The translations under genes were made by a program, and so were the position numbers. The notes beneath the pieces were generated by a model. The model was not told the DNA's origin, did no database searches, and worked only from the letters and a program-made list of their open reading frames with translations. 64,000 nucleotides of DNA from DAITQM01 sp036832975 (GTDB taxonomy: Bacteria > Pseudomonadota > Gammaproteobacteria > Xanthomonadales > Wenzhouxiangellaceae). Of the stretch, positions 25,291 to 34,263 are shown one piece after another. Positions within the stretch are counted from its first letter, which is position 1; each line of letters starts with the position of its first letter. The stretch spans positions 1 to 64,000 of the forward strand of contig DAITQM010000003.1 of NCBI GenBank assembly GCA_036832975.1, read 5' to 3'.

Positions 25291-26772
25291 TCACTCAGCG
25301 ACGGCGAGTCCGCGGCGCGCGGCGCGGGCGCCTTCGGAGCGTTCCCCGGCGAGCCGCTCGAGATAGGCCGGATCTACGCCGGTGACGTAGTCGCCCGAAA
25401 AACACGAGGTGTCGAACGCCTCGATCGCTGGATTGCCTTCGCGGCAGGCGTGGACGAGGTCATCGAGCCGCTGGTAAAACAGCCGGTCGGCGCCGATCGC
25501 CCGGCGCACGGATTCCTCGTCGCCGTGGCTGGCGATCAGCTCATCGGCCGCCGGCATGTCGATGCCGTAGATGTTGGGATAGCGCACCGGCGGCGCGGCC
25601 GAAGCGAGGTAGACGCGGCGTGCCCCGGCGGCGCGGGCCATCTCGATGATCTGCCCGGAGGTCGTGCCGCGGACGATGGAATCGTCGACGAGCAGTACAT
25701 TTTTCTTGCGGAACTCGAGCTGGATGGCGTTCAGTTTGCGATGCACCGAGCGCCGGCGTTCGGCCTGACCGGCCATGATGAAAGTCCGGCCGATATAGCG
25801 GTTTTTGACGAAACCTTCGCGATATTTGACGCCCAACCGCCAGGCCAGGGGCAAAGCCGCAGTGCGGCTGGTGTCGGGGATCGGAATGACGACGTCGATG
25901 TCGTGATCGGGCCAGGCGGCGAGGATCGTCTCGGCCAGTGTTTCGCCCATACGCAGCCGCGCCTTGTGCACCGAGATGCGGTCGATCATCGAATCCGGAC
26001 GGGCGAAATAAACGTATTCGAAGATGCACGGCGTGTGCCGCCGGGCGCGCGGCGAGCGGTATTCGTGCAGGTTGCCGTCGAGGTCGATGAAGACGCATTC
26101 GGCCGGCGCCAGGTCGCGGACCAGCGTAAAACCCAGCATGTCGAGGGCCACGCTTTCGGAGGCGACCATGTATTCGGCGCCCCAGGCAACGGTGCGGCGG
26201 CCGAGAACCAGCGGCCGGATGCCGTGCGGATCGCGGAACGCCACGATGCCGCGGCCGACGATCAGCGCCACGGCGGCATACGCCCCGGTGCACCGCCGGT
26301 GGACTTCATCCACCGCGGCGAACAGGGCCGGTGGCGAAAAACCGCCCTGATTCTGCAATTCGTGGGCCAGCACGTTGAGCAGCACTTCGGAATCGGAATC
26401 GGTGTTGAGGTGGCGCCGGTCGTCGCGATATAACTCGTCGCGCAAACGGGCGGTATTGATCAGGTTGCCGTTGTGGCCGAGGGCGATACCGTAGGGCGAG
26501 TTGACGTACAGCGGTTGCGTTTCGTCGGGCCGGTCGCAGCCGGCGGTCGGGTAGCGCACGTGGCCGATACCGGCATGGCCTTTCAAGGCTAAAATACTGT
26601 TCTCGTCGAAGGCGTCGCGCACCAGTCCGGCGCCGCGGTGCAGGTACAGCCGGCCGTCGTCCAGCGTCGCGATGCCGGCGGCGTCCTGGCCGCGGTGCTG
26701 CAAGACAGTCAGCGCGTCGTAGAGCCGGGCGGCGACCGGTTCACGGCTGCAAATGCCGACGATGCCGCACAT
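25291..26772 (-). CDS. purF: Amidophosphoribosyltransferase
   Basis: This 493-residue protein has the N-terminal nucleophile Cys in MCGIVGICS and a glutaminase domain (ALTVLQHRGQDAAGIATLDD). The phosphoribosyltransferase domain has the PRPP loop VLLVDDSIVRGTTSGQIIEM. It catalyses the first step of purine synthesis: PRPP plus glutamine to phosphoribosylamine. It follows cvpA with a one-base overlap, as in the accD-folC-dedD-cvpA-purF cluster of Gammaproteobacteria. Confidence 0.97.
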   Translation of the reverse strand: MCGIVGICSREPVAARLYDALTVLQHRGQDAAGIATLDDGRLYLHRGAGLVRDAFDENSILALKGHAGIGHVRYPTAGCDRPDETQPLYVNSPYGIALGHNGNLINTARLRDELYRDDRRHLNTDSDSEVLLNVLAHELQNQGGFSPPALFAAVDEVHRRCTGAYAAVALIVGRGIVAFRDPHGIRPLVLGRRTVAWGAEYMVASESVALDMLGFTLVRDLAPAECVFIDLDGNLHEYRSPRARRHTPCIFEYVYFARPDSMIDRISVHKARLRMGETLAETILAAWPDHDIDVVIPIPDTSRTAALPLAWRLGVKYREGFVKNRYIGRTFIMAGQAERRRSVHRKLNAIQLEFRKKNVLLVDDSIVRGTTSGQIIEMARAAGARRVYLASAAPPVRYPNIYGIDMPAADELIASHGDEESVRRAIGADRLFYQRLDDLVHACREGNPAIEAFDTSCFSGDYVTGVDPAYLERLAGERSEGARAARRGLAVAE

Positions 26773-27296
26773 CAGGCGCGCTCCCCGCCGGCGGCCGGCG
26801 CGGCGTTATCGGCGGCGAGATAATCGCGCAGCGTGGCGGGCAACCAGTCGGCGGCGCGCGCCGCGGCTTTTTCGAAGCCCGGCAAAAGTCGCGACTCCCG
26901 CCACCACGGATCCGCGGTGAACGGCGTCAGGCGGGCGAGCAACACGGCGATCACAACGAGCACGACGCCGCGCGCCAAACCGAACACCATGCCGACCAGG
27001 CGGTCGGTACCGTCTAAGCCGGTTTTATGCACGACCCGGCCGATGAGCCAAGTGGCGAGCGCGCCGACGGCCAATGCCAAACCGAAAATCGCCGCGAAGG
27101 CGACGATCACGCGCAATGAAGGCGTGCTCACCCACGACGTCAGCAGCCCGGCGCCGGGCGCGGCGCCGTTCCACGCCAGCCACAGCGCCGCGAACCACAC
27201 GGCAAGCGCCATCAACTCGCGGACGAAACCGCGCCACAGGCCGACGATCACCGACAGTATGAGTACGGCGATGATGGCGATATCGACACCGTTCAT
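26772..27296 (-). CDS. cvpA: CvpA family membrane protein
   Basis: This 174-residue protein has four predicted membrane helices, beginning VDIAIIAVLILSVIVGLWRG followed by FVRELMALAVWFAA, the CvpA signature. In E. coli CvpA is needed for colicin V production and contributes to envelope stress resistance. Its position upstream of purF is conserved. It overlaps purF by one base. Confidence 0.92.
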   Translation of the reverse strand: MNGVDIAIIAVLILSVIVGLWRGFVRELMALAVWFAALWLAWNGAAPGAGLLTSWVSTPSLRVIVAFAAIFGLALAVGALATWLIGRVVHKTGLDGTDRLVGMVFGLARGVVLVVIAVLLARLTPFTADPWWRESRLLPGFEKAAARAADWLPATLRDYLAADNAAPAAGGERA

Positions 27297-27320
27297 CTGG
27301 AATACTCTATCCGGGGCGCG

Positions 27321-28301
27321 TCAGTTGTACTCGACAATCAGACCGTCGATTGCCAGCGTCTCGCTGAGCCGGCGGCGGACGTCGGCGGCGTCATCGCGGC
27401 TGAGCAAAGGTCCGACCTTGACAACCTGGACCCGTCCCTCGGGGCGCTGCTGCTGCTCGACGAAGGCGGCGAAATCGGCGGCCCGCACTTTCTCCAACAG
27501 GCGCCCGGCGTTGTCGGCATCGGAGAACACGCCGAGTTGGACGGCAAAGCGTTGGACCGGGGCGCCGCTCGCCGCCGGGGTCTTCGTGCTCTCGCCTTCC
27601 GGCGCCACCACCCGGGGACGGAGCCGTGGCAGGTCGTCGGTGATACGACGCGCCGCCGCGGCCGCATCACGTTCGCCGGCAAAACCGACGGCACGCACTC
27701 GGTGTAACGGCTGGTCGGCGCGAAAGACCGTATCGATACGGGTCCGGTAGCCCAGCTCTTCGAGTTGCGAGGCCAGCCGTTCGGCATTGTTGCTGGAAGC
27801 GAAACTCGCCGCCTGCACCTGCCACGGACCGCCGCCCGCTTCCGGGGATTCGGTGGGAGGTGCCGGTTTGGTGGCCGCCGGCGCGGCAGGCGCCGTCTCG
27901 GACGCCGCAGAGTCGGCGGCCGAGTCAACAGTCGATGATTCCGCCACCGGTTCGCCGGCGCTCACCGTGTCCGTCTCGGGCGGCGGGTACAGCGGGGTCA
28001 GCGGGACAATGACTGGGGTTTGAATCGTTTCGCGCCCGGTCGTTTCGCCCGCCGTACTGTCCAGCGCCCGGCTATCGGCGGGCGGCGAGGCTGATTCCCG
28101 AGGCGTTGCATCCGCCCCCGGATGGGCGGCGAACGTCCGAGTCTGCAACTCGGGGGCGGGCGGCGCCGGCGGGATCGCGAGGTCGCTGGTCACCTCGCCG
28201 GTTTCGACCGTTTCGTCGAACAGCATCGGGATGAAAATCACCGCCAGGGCGATCAGGATACTGGCCCCGATCAGTCGCTGCTTGAGCGCGATATCCATCA
28301 T
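27321..28301 (-). CDS. dedD: SPOR-domain cell-division protein (DedD-like)
   Basis: This 326-residue protein has a short cytoplasmic start, one membrane helix (LIGASILIALAVIFIPMLF), a long Pro/Ala/Ser/Thr-rich linker, and two SPOR-like units near the C-terminus (WQVQAASFASSNNAERLASQ and FAVQLGVFSDADNAGRLLEK). SPOR domains bind denuded peptidoglycan at the septum. The tandem SPOR arrangement is notable, since E. coli DedD has one. The start at MMD (28301 or 28298) matches the DedD N-terminus (ALKQRLIGA). Confidence 0.85.
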   Translation of the reverse strand: MMDIALKQRLIGASILIALAVIFIPMLFDETVETGEVTSDLAIPPAPPAPELQTRTFAAHPGADATPRESASPPADSRALDSTAGETTGRETIQTPVIVPLTPLYPPPETDTVSAGEPVAESSTVDSAADSAASETAPAAPAATKPAPPTESPEAGGGPWQVQAASFASSNNAERLASQLEELGYRTRIDTVFRADQPLHRVRAVGFAGERDAAAAARRITDDLPRLRPRVVAPEGESTKTPAASGAPVQRFAVQLGVFSDADNAGRLLEKVRAADFAAFVEQQQRPEGRVQVVKVGPLLSRDDAADVRRRLSETLAIDGLIVEYN

Positions 28302-28433
28302 CAGGTTTTGGCCATCAGGTTTGGACCAACATATTTTGGCCACGATCGCTGGATCATCGTCATCATCATAACCCGCTCATCGCTCAGTCATCGCATCGAC
28401 TTGCCGCGCGGCCGCGCAGTGGCTCATTTATAG

Positions 28434-28537
28434 GCGCGACTTTCGCTGCGCTCCCGAAATCAGCCGCTAAGGAGCGGCTGATTTCGCCGGGCCATCCGTG
28501 GCCCGGATTAGCCGGCTGTTTTTCAACAGCCTGCTAA
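28434..28537 (-). repeat. Dispersed structured repeat, copy A (folC 3' end)
   Basis: About 104 bp. On the minus strand it begins TTAGCAGGCTGTTGAAAAAC and contains hairpins around CCGGGCCACGGATGGCCCGG and CAGCCGCTCCTTAGCGGCTG. The last codons and stop of folC lie inside it. It is nearly identical over its whole length to copy B (41513-41617), and its first 61 bp match copy C (62233-62293). It is probably a MITE- or REP-like element. The remainder of 28302-28522 shows no gene. Confidence 0.75.
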
Positions 28538-29854
28538 CACCGCCTGGGCGGTCAGAAACGAACCGCAGGCGATGATGCGGTCGCCGGGGCCAGCGGCACG
28601 GCGCGCCGCGTGCAGCGCCGCGCTCACCGATTGTAACGCCTGGCGCGGCGCGCCGATGCCGGCGGCAGTCAAAGCGCTGGCCATTTGCTCAAGCGTCGCG
28701 CCGCGCGGCGGCGGCAGCGGCGCCAGGTACCAAGCGTCGATGGCCGGCGCCAGTGCGATGGCCGATGCGACGAGGTCTTTATCGGCCAGCATGGCAAAGA
28801 CCGCCAGGGTACGCCCCGCCGCCGGATATTCGGCCAGCGTCGCGGCAAGCCGGCTGAGGGCCGGCGGATTGTGCGCGACATCGACAATGATCTCCGGCTG
28901 TTCGGCCAGTTGTTGAAAACGGCCGGCGAGCGTCGCGGCGCCGAGTCCCGCGGCGAGCAACGCTGAGTCTAATGGCCGACCGGGAGCGAGCAATTCGAGT
29001 GCGGCAAGTGCCCCGGCGGCATTGTCGAACTGGTGGCGGCCGCGCAATGCCGGCGCCGGCAATGTCCGGTGTGTGCCATCGAGCGCGCGATAGCGCCAGC
29101 CGGACGCGGCGGGCTCGGTATCGAATTCGACCCCCAGCCGGTAAAGCCGGGCACCGGCCGCAGTGGCGGCGGCGAGTAGGCCTGATGGCGGTTCGCGATC
29201 GACCAGCACGACCGGGCGGCCGGGGCGGACGATACCGGCTTTTTCGCGGCCGATCGCGTCGCGATCCCGGCCGAGCCATTGCTGGTGATCGAGTCCGATC
29301 GCGGTGATCACCGCAATATCGGGGTCGATGATGTTGACGGCATCCAGCCGCCCGCCCATACCGACCTCAAGCACCGCGACTTCGAGATCGGCGGCCGCGA
29401 ACAGCCACAGGGCAGCGAGCGTGCCATATTCGAAATAGGTCAGTGTCAACGCGCCGCGGGCCGCCTCGATCTGTTCGAAGGCGGCGATCAGCGCGGCGTC
29501 ATCGACCTCGCGCCCGGCGATCCGCACGCGCTCGTTGTAGCGTCTCAAATGCGGCGAGGTATAGACCCCTGTCCGGCGCCCGGCGGCGAGCAGTACCGAT
29601 TCCAGGTCGCGCACCACGGAGCCTTTGCCGTTGGTACCGGCAACGGTGATCACCCGCCGCGCCGGCGGCGGCGCGCCGAGCGCGCGCCAGACGGCGCGCA
29701 CCCGGTCGAGGCCGAGATCGATGGCCCGCGGGTGACCGTGTTCGATGCGCGCCAGCCACTGCGCCAGTTCGGCGGATTCGGCGGCCGGCGTCATCGAATT
29801 GGGCGTTACGGGGTTGTGGTCAACGTCGGCGGGCGGCGCAGCGACGAGCGGCAT
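28523..29854 (-). CDS. folC: Dihydrofolate/folylpolyglutamate synthase
   Basis: This 443-residue Mur-ligase-fold enzyme has VITVAGTNGKGSVVRDLESV (ATP loop), GVYTSPHLRRYNERVRI and VGMGGRLDAVN with DHQQWLGRD, all canonical FolC. It adds glutamate to dihydropteroate and folates. The ATG at 29854 overlaps the accD stop (TGATG). An in-frame ATG at 29794 is an alternative because the first 20 residues are not conserved. The C-terminal VLAGC and stop are contributed by the dispersed repeat. Confidence 0.95.
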   Translation of the reverse strand: MPLVAAPPADVDHNPVTPNSMTPAAESAELAQWLARIEHGHPRAIDLGLDRVRAVWRALGAPPPARRVITVAGTNGKGSVVRDLESVLLAAGRRTGVYTSPHLRRYNERVRIAGREVDDAALIAAFEQIEAARGALTLTYFEYGTLAALWLFAAADLEVAVLEVGMGGRLDAVNIIDPDIAVITAIGLDHQQWLGRDRDAIGREKAGIVRPGRPVVLVDREPPSGLLAAATAAGARLYRLGVEFDTEPAASGWRYRALDGTHRTLPAPALRGRHQFDNAAGALAALELLAPGRPLDSALLAAGLGAATLAGRFQQLAEQPEIIVDVAHNPPALSRLAATLAEYPAAGRTLAVFAMLADKDLVASAIALAPAIDAWYLAPLPPPRGATLEQMASALTAAGIGAPRQALQSVSAALHAARRAAGPGDRIIACGSFLTAQAVLAGC

Positions 29855-30711
29855 CACGCTGCCTGGGGCAGGAGCAGCGCCAGCAATTGCGCGATACGCT
29901 GGCGCAAATCGCGGCGATCGACGATGATATCCACGGCGCCCTTGGCGAGCAGAAACTCGGCGCGCTGAAAGCCTTCCGGCAACTTTTCGCGGACCGTTTG
30001 CTCGATCACCCGCGGCCCGGCAAAGCCGATCAGCGCTTTCGGTTCGCCGATATTGATATCGCCGAGCATGCCGATGCTGGCCGTCACGCCACCGGTCGTC
30101 GGATGACCGAGCACCGCGATATATGGCAGGCCGGCTTCGGCCAGGCGCGCCAGGCCGGCGCTCGTTTTAGCTAATTGCAGCAGAGAATATAAACCCTCCT
30201 GCATGCGCGCCCCGCCGCTGGCCGTGAAACAGACATAAGGACAGCGCCGGGCGAGTGCGGCATTGACCCCGATAATGAATTTTTCGCCGACCACGGCGCC
30301 CATCGAACCGCCCATGAAGGCGAACTCGAAGGCCGCGGCGACCAGCGGCCGGCCGGCCAAACGGCCTTGCATCACGACCAGCGCGTCGCGCTCGCCGGTC
30401 GCCTTCTGGCTGGCCGCCAGGCGGTCACGGTAACGCTTGCTGTCACGGAAGCGCAGCGGGTCCTCGGCTTGCAGCCGGGGGGCCAGTTCTTCACGGTTTT
30501 CGGGATCGAGAAACCAGTCAAGCCGCTCGCGCGCCGTCAGAGCGTGGTGGTGGGCGCACTTCGGGCAGACTTTGAGATTTCGTTCGAGTTCGGGCTGGTA
30601 GAGCACCGCTTCGCAGCCGTCGCATTTGGTCCACACACCGTCCGGCACCGTCCGTTTGTTGCCGCCCTGGGTGCGTATCTGGCCGCGCATCAGTTTCTGG
30701 AACCAACTCAT
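29854..30711 (-). CDS. accD: Acetyl-CoA carboxylase carboxyltransferase beta subunit
   Basis: This 285-residue protein has an N-terminal zinc ribbon (KCDGCEAVLYQ and VCPKCAHH) and a crotonase-fold body with FAFMGGSMGAVVGEKF and FTASGGARMQEGLYSL. It transfers carboxyl from biotin to acetyl-CoA for fatty acid synthesis. It overlaps trpA by 4 nt upstream and folC downstream, an arrangement common in Proteobacteria. Confidence 0.96.
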   Translation of the reverse strand: MSWFQKLMRGQIRTQGGNKRTVPDGVWTKCDGCEAVLYQPELERNLKVCPKCAHHHALTARERLDWFLDPENREELAPRLQAEDPLRFRDSKRYRDRLAASQKATGERDALVVMQGRLAGRPLVAAAFEFAFMGGSMGAVVGEKFIIGVNAALARRCPYVCFTASGGARMQEGLYSLLQLAKTSAGLARLAEAGLPYIAVLGHPTTGGVTASIGMLGDINIGEPKALIGFAGPRVIEQTVREKLPEGFQRAEFLLAKGAVDIIVDRRDLRQRIAQLLALLLPQAA

Positions 30712-31553
30712 CCGTTCATTCTACCCGCAGCCGGTGCCGGTTGGCCCACGGCGAGGGCGGCGGCGAGCGGTGGAATGAACGCAGCGATCAGCCGTTCGAT
30801 CTCCTCAACGCTGCCGGCCGCAGCCAGCGCCTCGACCAGGGCGCTGCCGATCACCACGCCGTCGGCGTGCGCCGCGACCGCCCGCGCCCCGGCCGCGTCC
30901 TTGACGCCGAAGCCGACGGCAACCGGCAAAGCGCATTGCGCGCGCAACGCGGCGAGCGGCGCGGCGAGCGAAGCGCCATCGAGGTGAGCGGCGCCGGTAA
31001 TGCCTTTTAGAGCAACGTAATAAACAAATCCGGAGGCCGCGGCAACGAGCCGGGCCCGGCGATCGGGCGTCGTCGTCGGGGCGACGAGTTGGATGCGGTT
31101 TATACCGTGGGCGGTGAGCGCGGCGGCCAAGGCGCCCTCTTCTTCCGGCGGGCAATCGACGAGCAGGACGCCGTCGAGGCCGGCGGCAGCGGCAGCGGCG
31201 GCGAAACGCTCCTCGCCGAAGCGGACGATCGGGTTCAAGTAGCCCATCAGCACCAGCGGTGTGTGCTCATCGCCACGGCGAAATTCGGCGGCCATCTCGA
31301 GCACTCGGCCGAGGTCGGTGCCGTTGGCGATGGCCCGAGCGCAGGCCCGCTGAATCACCGGGCCATCGGCCATCGGATCGGAAAACGGCACACCGAGTTC
31401 GATGATGTCGGCACCGGCGGCGGCCAACGCCCGCATCGCCGGCACGGTCCATTCCGGGCGCGGATCGCCGGCCGTGAGATACGGAATCAGGGCCCGCCGG
31501 CCGGCCGCCGCGGCGGCAGCGAATGCGGCCGTCAGTCGCGCCGGATGTTTCAT
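30708..31553 (-). CDS. trpA: Tryptophan synthase alpha chain
   Basis: This 281-residue TIM barrel has ALIPYLTAGDPRPE, ADIIELGVPFSDPMADGPVI (catalytic Glu and Asp) and VGFGVKDAAGARAVAAHADG. It cleaves indole-3-glycerol phosphate to indole for TrpB. It overlaps trpB by 4 nt. Confidence 0.97.
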   Translation of the reverse strand: MKHPARLTAAFAAAAAAGRRALIPYLTAGDPRPEWTVPAMRALAAAGADIIELGVPFSDPMADGPVIQRACARAIANGTDLGRVLEMAAEFRRGDEHTPLVLMGYLNPIVRFGEERFAAAAAAAGLDGVLLVDCPPEEEGALAAALTAHGINRIQLVAPTTTPDRRARLVAAASGFVYYVALKGITGAAHLDGASLAAPLAALRAQCALPVAVGFGVKDAAGARAVAAHADGVVIGSALVEALAAAGSVEEIERLIAAFIPPLAAALAVGQPAPAAGRMNG

Positions 31554-32797
31554 AAGCGGATCCCTTCGAGGCGGGCCACGGTATGGACGTCTTTGTCGCC
31601 GCGGCCGGATAGATTGACCAGCACGGTCTGGTCGGGGCGCATCGCGGCGGCAAGCTGCACTGCATACGCGACGGCGTGCGCGCTTTCCAGGGCCGGCAGG
31701 ATGCCCTCAGTGCGGCTGAGCAGGTGAAAGGCGTCGAGCGCCTGGCGATCGCTCACCGCGACGTAGCGCGCCCGGCCGCTGTCTTTGAGCCAGGCGTGTT
31801 CGGGGCCGACGCCGGGATAATCGAGCCCGGCGGAAACCGAGTGCGTTTCGGTGATCTGCCCGGCGTCGTCGTCGAGGAGATAAGTCCGGCAACCGTGCAG
31901 CACACCGGGCCGGCCGGCCCCCAGACTGGCCGCGTGGTGGCCGCTCTCCAGACCCTCGCCGGCCGCTTCGACCCCGTACATCGCCACCGCGCGATCGGCG
32001 ATGAACGGATAGAACAGGCCCATCGCGTTCGAACCGCCGCCAACGCAGGCGACCAGCGCGTCGGGCAGCACGTCGAACTGATCGAGTACTTGACGCCGCG
32101 CCTCGCGGCCGATCACCGAGTTGAAATCGCGGACCATCATCGGGTACGGGTGCGGGCCGGCGACGGTACCGATGATGTAATAGGTGTCGTCGATGTTCGT
32201 CACCCAATCGCGCAGCGCCTCGTTCAGCGCGTCTTTCAAAGTCCGCGAACCGGCTTCGACGGCGCGCACTTCGGCGCCCAAAAGACGCATCCGGTAAACG
32301 TTGATCGCCTGGCGTTCGATATCGACGGCGCCCATGTACACCACGCACTGCATGCCGAGGCGGGCCGCCACGGTGGCGCTGGCGACGCCGTGCTGGCCGG
32401 CGCCGGTTTCGGCGATGACCCGCGGTTTGCCCATGTAGTGGGCGAGCAGCGCCTGACCAACGGTGTTGTTGATCTTGTGCGCCCCGGTGTGATTGAGATC
32501 CTCGCGCTTGAGCAGGATGCGCGCCCCGCCGGCGTGTTCGCTGAGGCGGCGGGCGTGATACAGCGGCGATGGGCGGCCGACATAATGCTGGAGATCGGCG
32601 TCGAAACGAGCGATGAACTCGTCGTCGGCGGACCACCGGCGATAGGCCGCCGTCAGTTCTTCGAGCGCCGCCATCAGGGTTTCGGCGACATAAACGCCGC
32701 CGTAAGGGCCGAAGTGCCCCGCCGCATCGGGCCACGCGGTCAACGGCGCCGAAAAGCGTTCCGCCACCGGGCGTTCAACCTGTCGTTCAGCCTGCAT
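31550..32797 (-). CDS. trpB: Tryptophan synthase beta chain
   Basis: This 415-residue PLP enzyme has the Lys in HTGAHKINNTVGQALLAHYM, and also GPYGGVYVAETLMAALEEL and CVGGGSNAMGLFYPFI for phosphate binding. It condenses indole and serine. The start at ATG 32797 lies inside the end of trpF (11-nt overlap). A TTG at 32821 is an in-frame alternative. Confidence 0.97.
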   Translation of the reverse strand: MQAERQVERPVAERFSAPLTAWPDAAGHFGPYGGVYVAETLMAALEELTAAYRRWSADDEFIARFDADLQHYVGRPSPLYHARRLSEHAGGARILLKREDLNHTGAHKINNTVGQALLAHYMGKPRVIAETGAGQHGVASATVAARLGMQCVVYMGAVDIERQAINVYRMRLLGAEVRAVEAGSRTLKDALNEALRDWVTNIDDTYYIIGTVAGPHPYPMMVRDFNSVIGREARRQVLDQFDVLPDALVACVGGGSNAMGLFYPFIADRAVAMYGVEAAGEGLESGHHAASLGAGRPGVLHGCRTYLLDDDAGQITETHSVSAGLDYPGVGPEHAWLKDSGRARYVAVSDRQALDAFHLLSRTEGILPALESAHAVAYAVQLAAAMRPDQTVLVNLSGRGDKDVHTVARLEGIRL

Positions 32798-33428
32798 CGC
32801 CCACTCCGACCTGTTCGACAAAACGTTGCATTAAAACATGATCCTTGATGCCCGGCGCGGTTTCGACGCCGCTCGACACATCGACCGCGTAAGGCCGAAC
32901 GGTGCGCACCGCGGCGGCGACGTTGTCCGGAGTGAGGCCGCCGGCCAGGATCGCCGGTCTGCACGGCCGGCGCGGCACGCCCGACCAGTCGAACTGCCGG
33001 CCGCGGCCGCCGGGTTCGCCGATGGCATGGGCATCGTATAACCAGGCGACGGCGCTCCGATAAGCGCCCTGCCCGGCCGCCGCTTCGGCCGTCATCCGCT
33101 CGGCGCCGCCCATCGCAATCGCTTTAATGTACGGCTTGCCGTAAGAGCGGCATTCTTCCTCGGACTCGGCGCCGTGGAACTGCAAGATATCGACTTCGAC
33201 TGCCGCGAGCAGCGCCTGCACGTCCGACGGCGGCGCATCCATCAGCAAGGCGACGAGCGTGACGAACGGCGGTGTCGCGGCGCGGATCGCACGGGCTGCG
33301 TCCCAATCGATCCGCCGCGGACTGCGTTCGGCGAAGACCAGGCCGAGCGCATCGACCCCGAGCCGGGCGGCGTGGACCGCGTCTTCCGGGCGGGTGATAC
33401 CGCAAATCTTGATTCGGGTCCGGGGCAC
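32787..33428 (-). CDS. trpF: Phosphoribosylanthranilate isomerase
   Basis: This 213-residue protein starts RIKICGITRPEDAVHAARLG, then VDALGLVFAERSPR, with the catalytic Cys in KICGIT. PAILAGGLTPDNV and AVDVSSGVETAPGIKDH are the phosphate and product loops. It is the third step of tryptophan synthesis, upstream of trpB as in many Gammaproteobacteria. Confidence 0.96.
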   Translation of the reverse strand: MPRTRIKICGITRPEDAVHAARLGVDALGLVFAERSPRRIDWDAARAIRAATPPFVTLVALLMDAPPSDVQALLAAVEVDILQFHGAESEEECRSYGKPYIKAIAMGGAERMTAEAAAGQGAYRSAVAWLYDAHAIGEPGGRGRQFDWSGVPRRPCRPAILAGGLTPDNVAAAVRTVRPYAVDVSSGVETAPGIKDHVLMQRFVEQVGVGDAG

Positions 33429-33430
33429 AG

Positions 33431-34231
33431 TCAGCTTTCATTCCATCCGGGAAATGCCGGGTCGGCGCCAACCGGCAAGTGCCAGTGCGCAGCATAACGC
33501 GGGCCGACAAAATAAAGCCCCGCCGCCGGGGCTGTGACGCCGCCCAGCCGGCGGTCGCGGGCATCCAGCAATTCGGCGATCCAGCTTGCCGGCCGCGCGC
33601 CGTGACCGACGGCGATCAGGGCGCCGGCGATATTGCGCACCATATGGTAAACGAAGGCGTTGGCGGTGACTTCGATCCAGACCTCATCGCCCTGGCGCTG
33701 AACCGCGATCGTTTCAAGCCGCCGGCGGGCGTGGTGCGATTGGCAGCCGGCGGCGCGGAATGAACTGAAATCGTGCTCGCCAGCCAGACATTGTGCCGCT
33801 TCGTGCATCAACAGGGCGTCGAGCGGCCGGTACACCCAAGCGGCACGATGCCGGTCGAGGGCCGGTCGCGTCCAGCGGTTGACGATACGATAACGGTAAG
33901 TCCGCGCTTCGGCGCTGTACCGGGCATGGAAGTCATCGCCGACGGGGCGCAGCCAGCGCGCTGCGGCCGGATCCGGTAGATGGCTGTTCAGACCAAGCAC
34001 CCAGGCGCGGGCGCTGCGCCGGGCGCCGCTGTCGAAATGGACCACCTGACAAAGCGCGTGGACGCCGCGGTCGGTGCGGCCGGCGGCGGTCACCGCCAGC
34101 GGCTCGGCGGCGACCTGCGACAAGGCCGCTTCGAGCACGGCCTGTACGGTCGGGCTCTGCCGCTGGTTCTGCCAGCCGTAAAAGCGGCTGCCGTCGTACT
34201 CGATACCGAGAGCGTAACGTTGGGCCAGCAT
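33431..34231 (-). CDS. truA: tRNA pseudouridine(38-40) synthase
   Basis: This 266-residue protein has LGIEYDGSRFYGWQNQ at its start, the catalytic Asp in AGRTDRGVHALCQVVHFD, and FVYHMVRNIAGALIAVGHG. It modifies the anticodon stem of many tRNAs. It lies between fimV and trpF, a conserved gammaproteobacterial order. Confidence 0.96.
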   Translation of the reverse strand: MLAQRYALGIEYDGSRFYGWQNQRQSPTVQAVLEAALSQVAAEPLAVTAAGRTDRGVHALCQVVHFDSGARRSARAWVLGLNSHLPDPAAARWLRPVGDDFHARYSAEARTYRYRIVNRWTRPALDRHRAAWVYRPLDALLMHEAAQCLAGEHDFSSFRAAGCQSHHARRRLETIAVQRQGDEVWIEVTANAFVYHMVRNIAGALIAVGHGARPASWIAELLDARDRRLGGVTAPAAGLYFVGPRYAAHWHLPVGADPAFPGWNES

Positions 34232-34263
34232 GCGGGTCAGCCCGGGTGATGCATCATCCCGGC

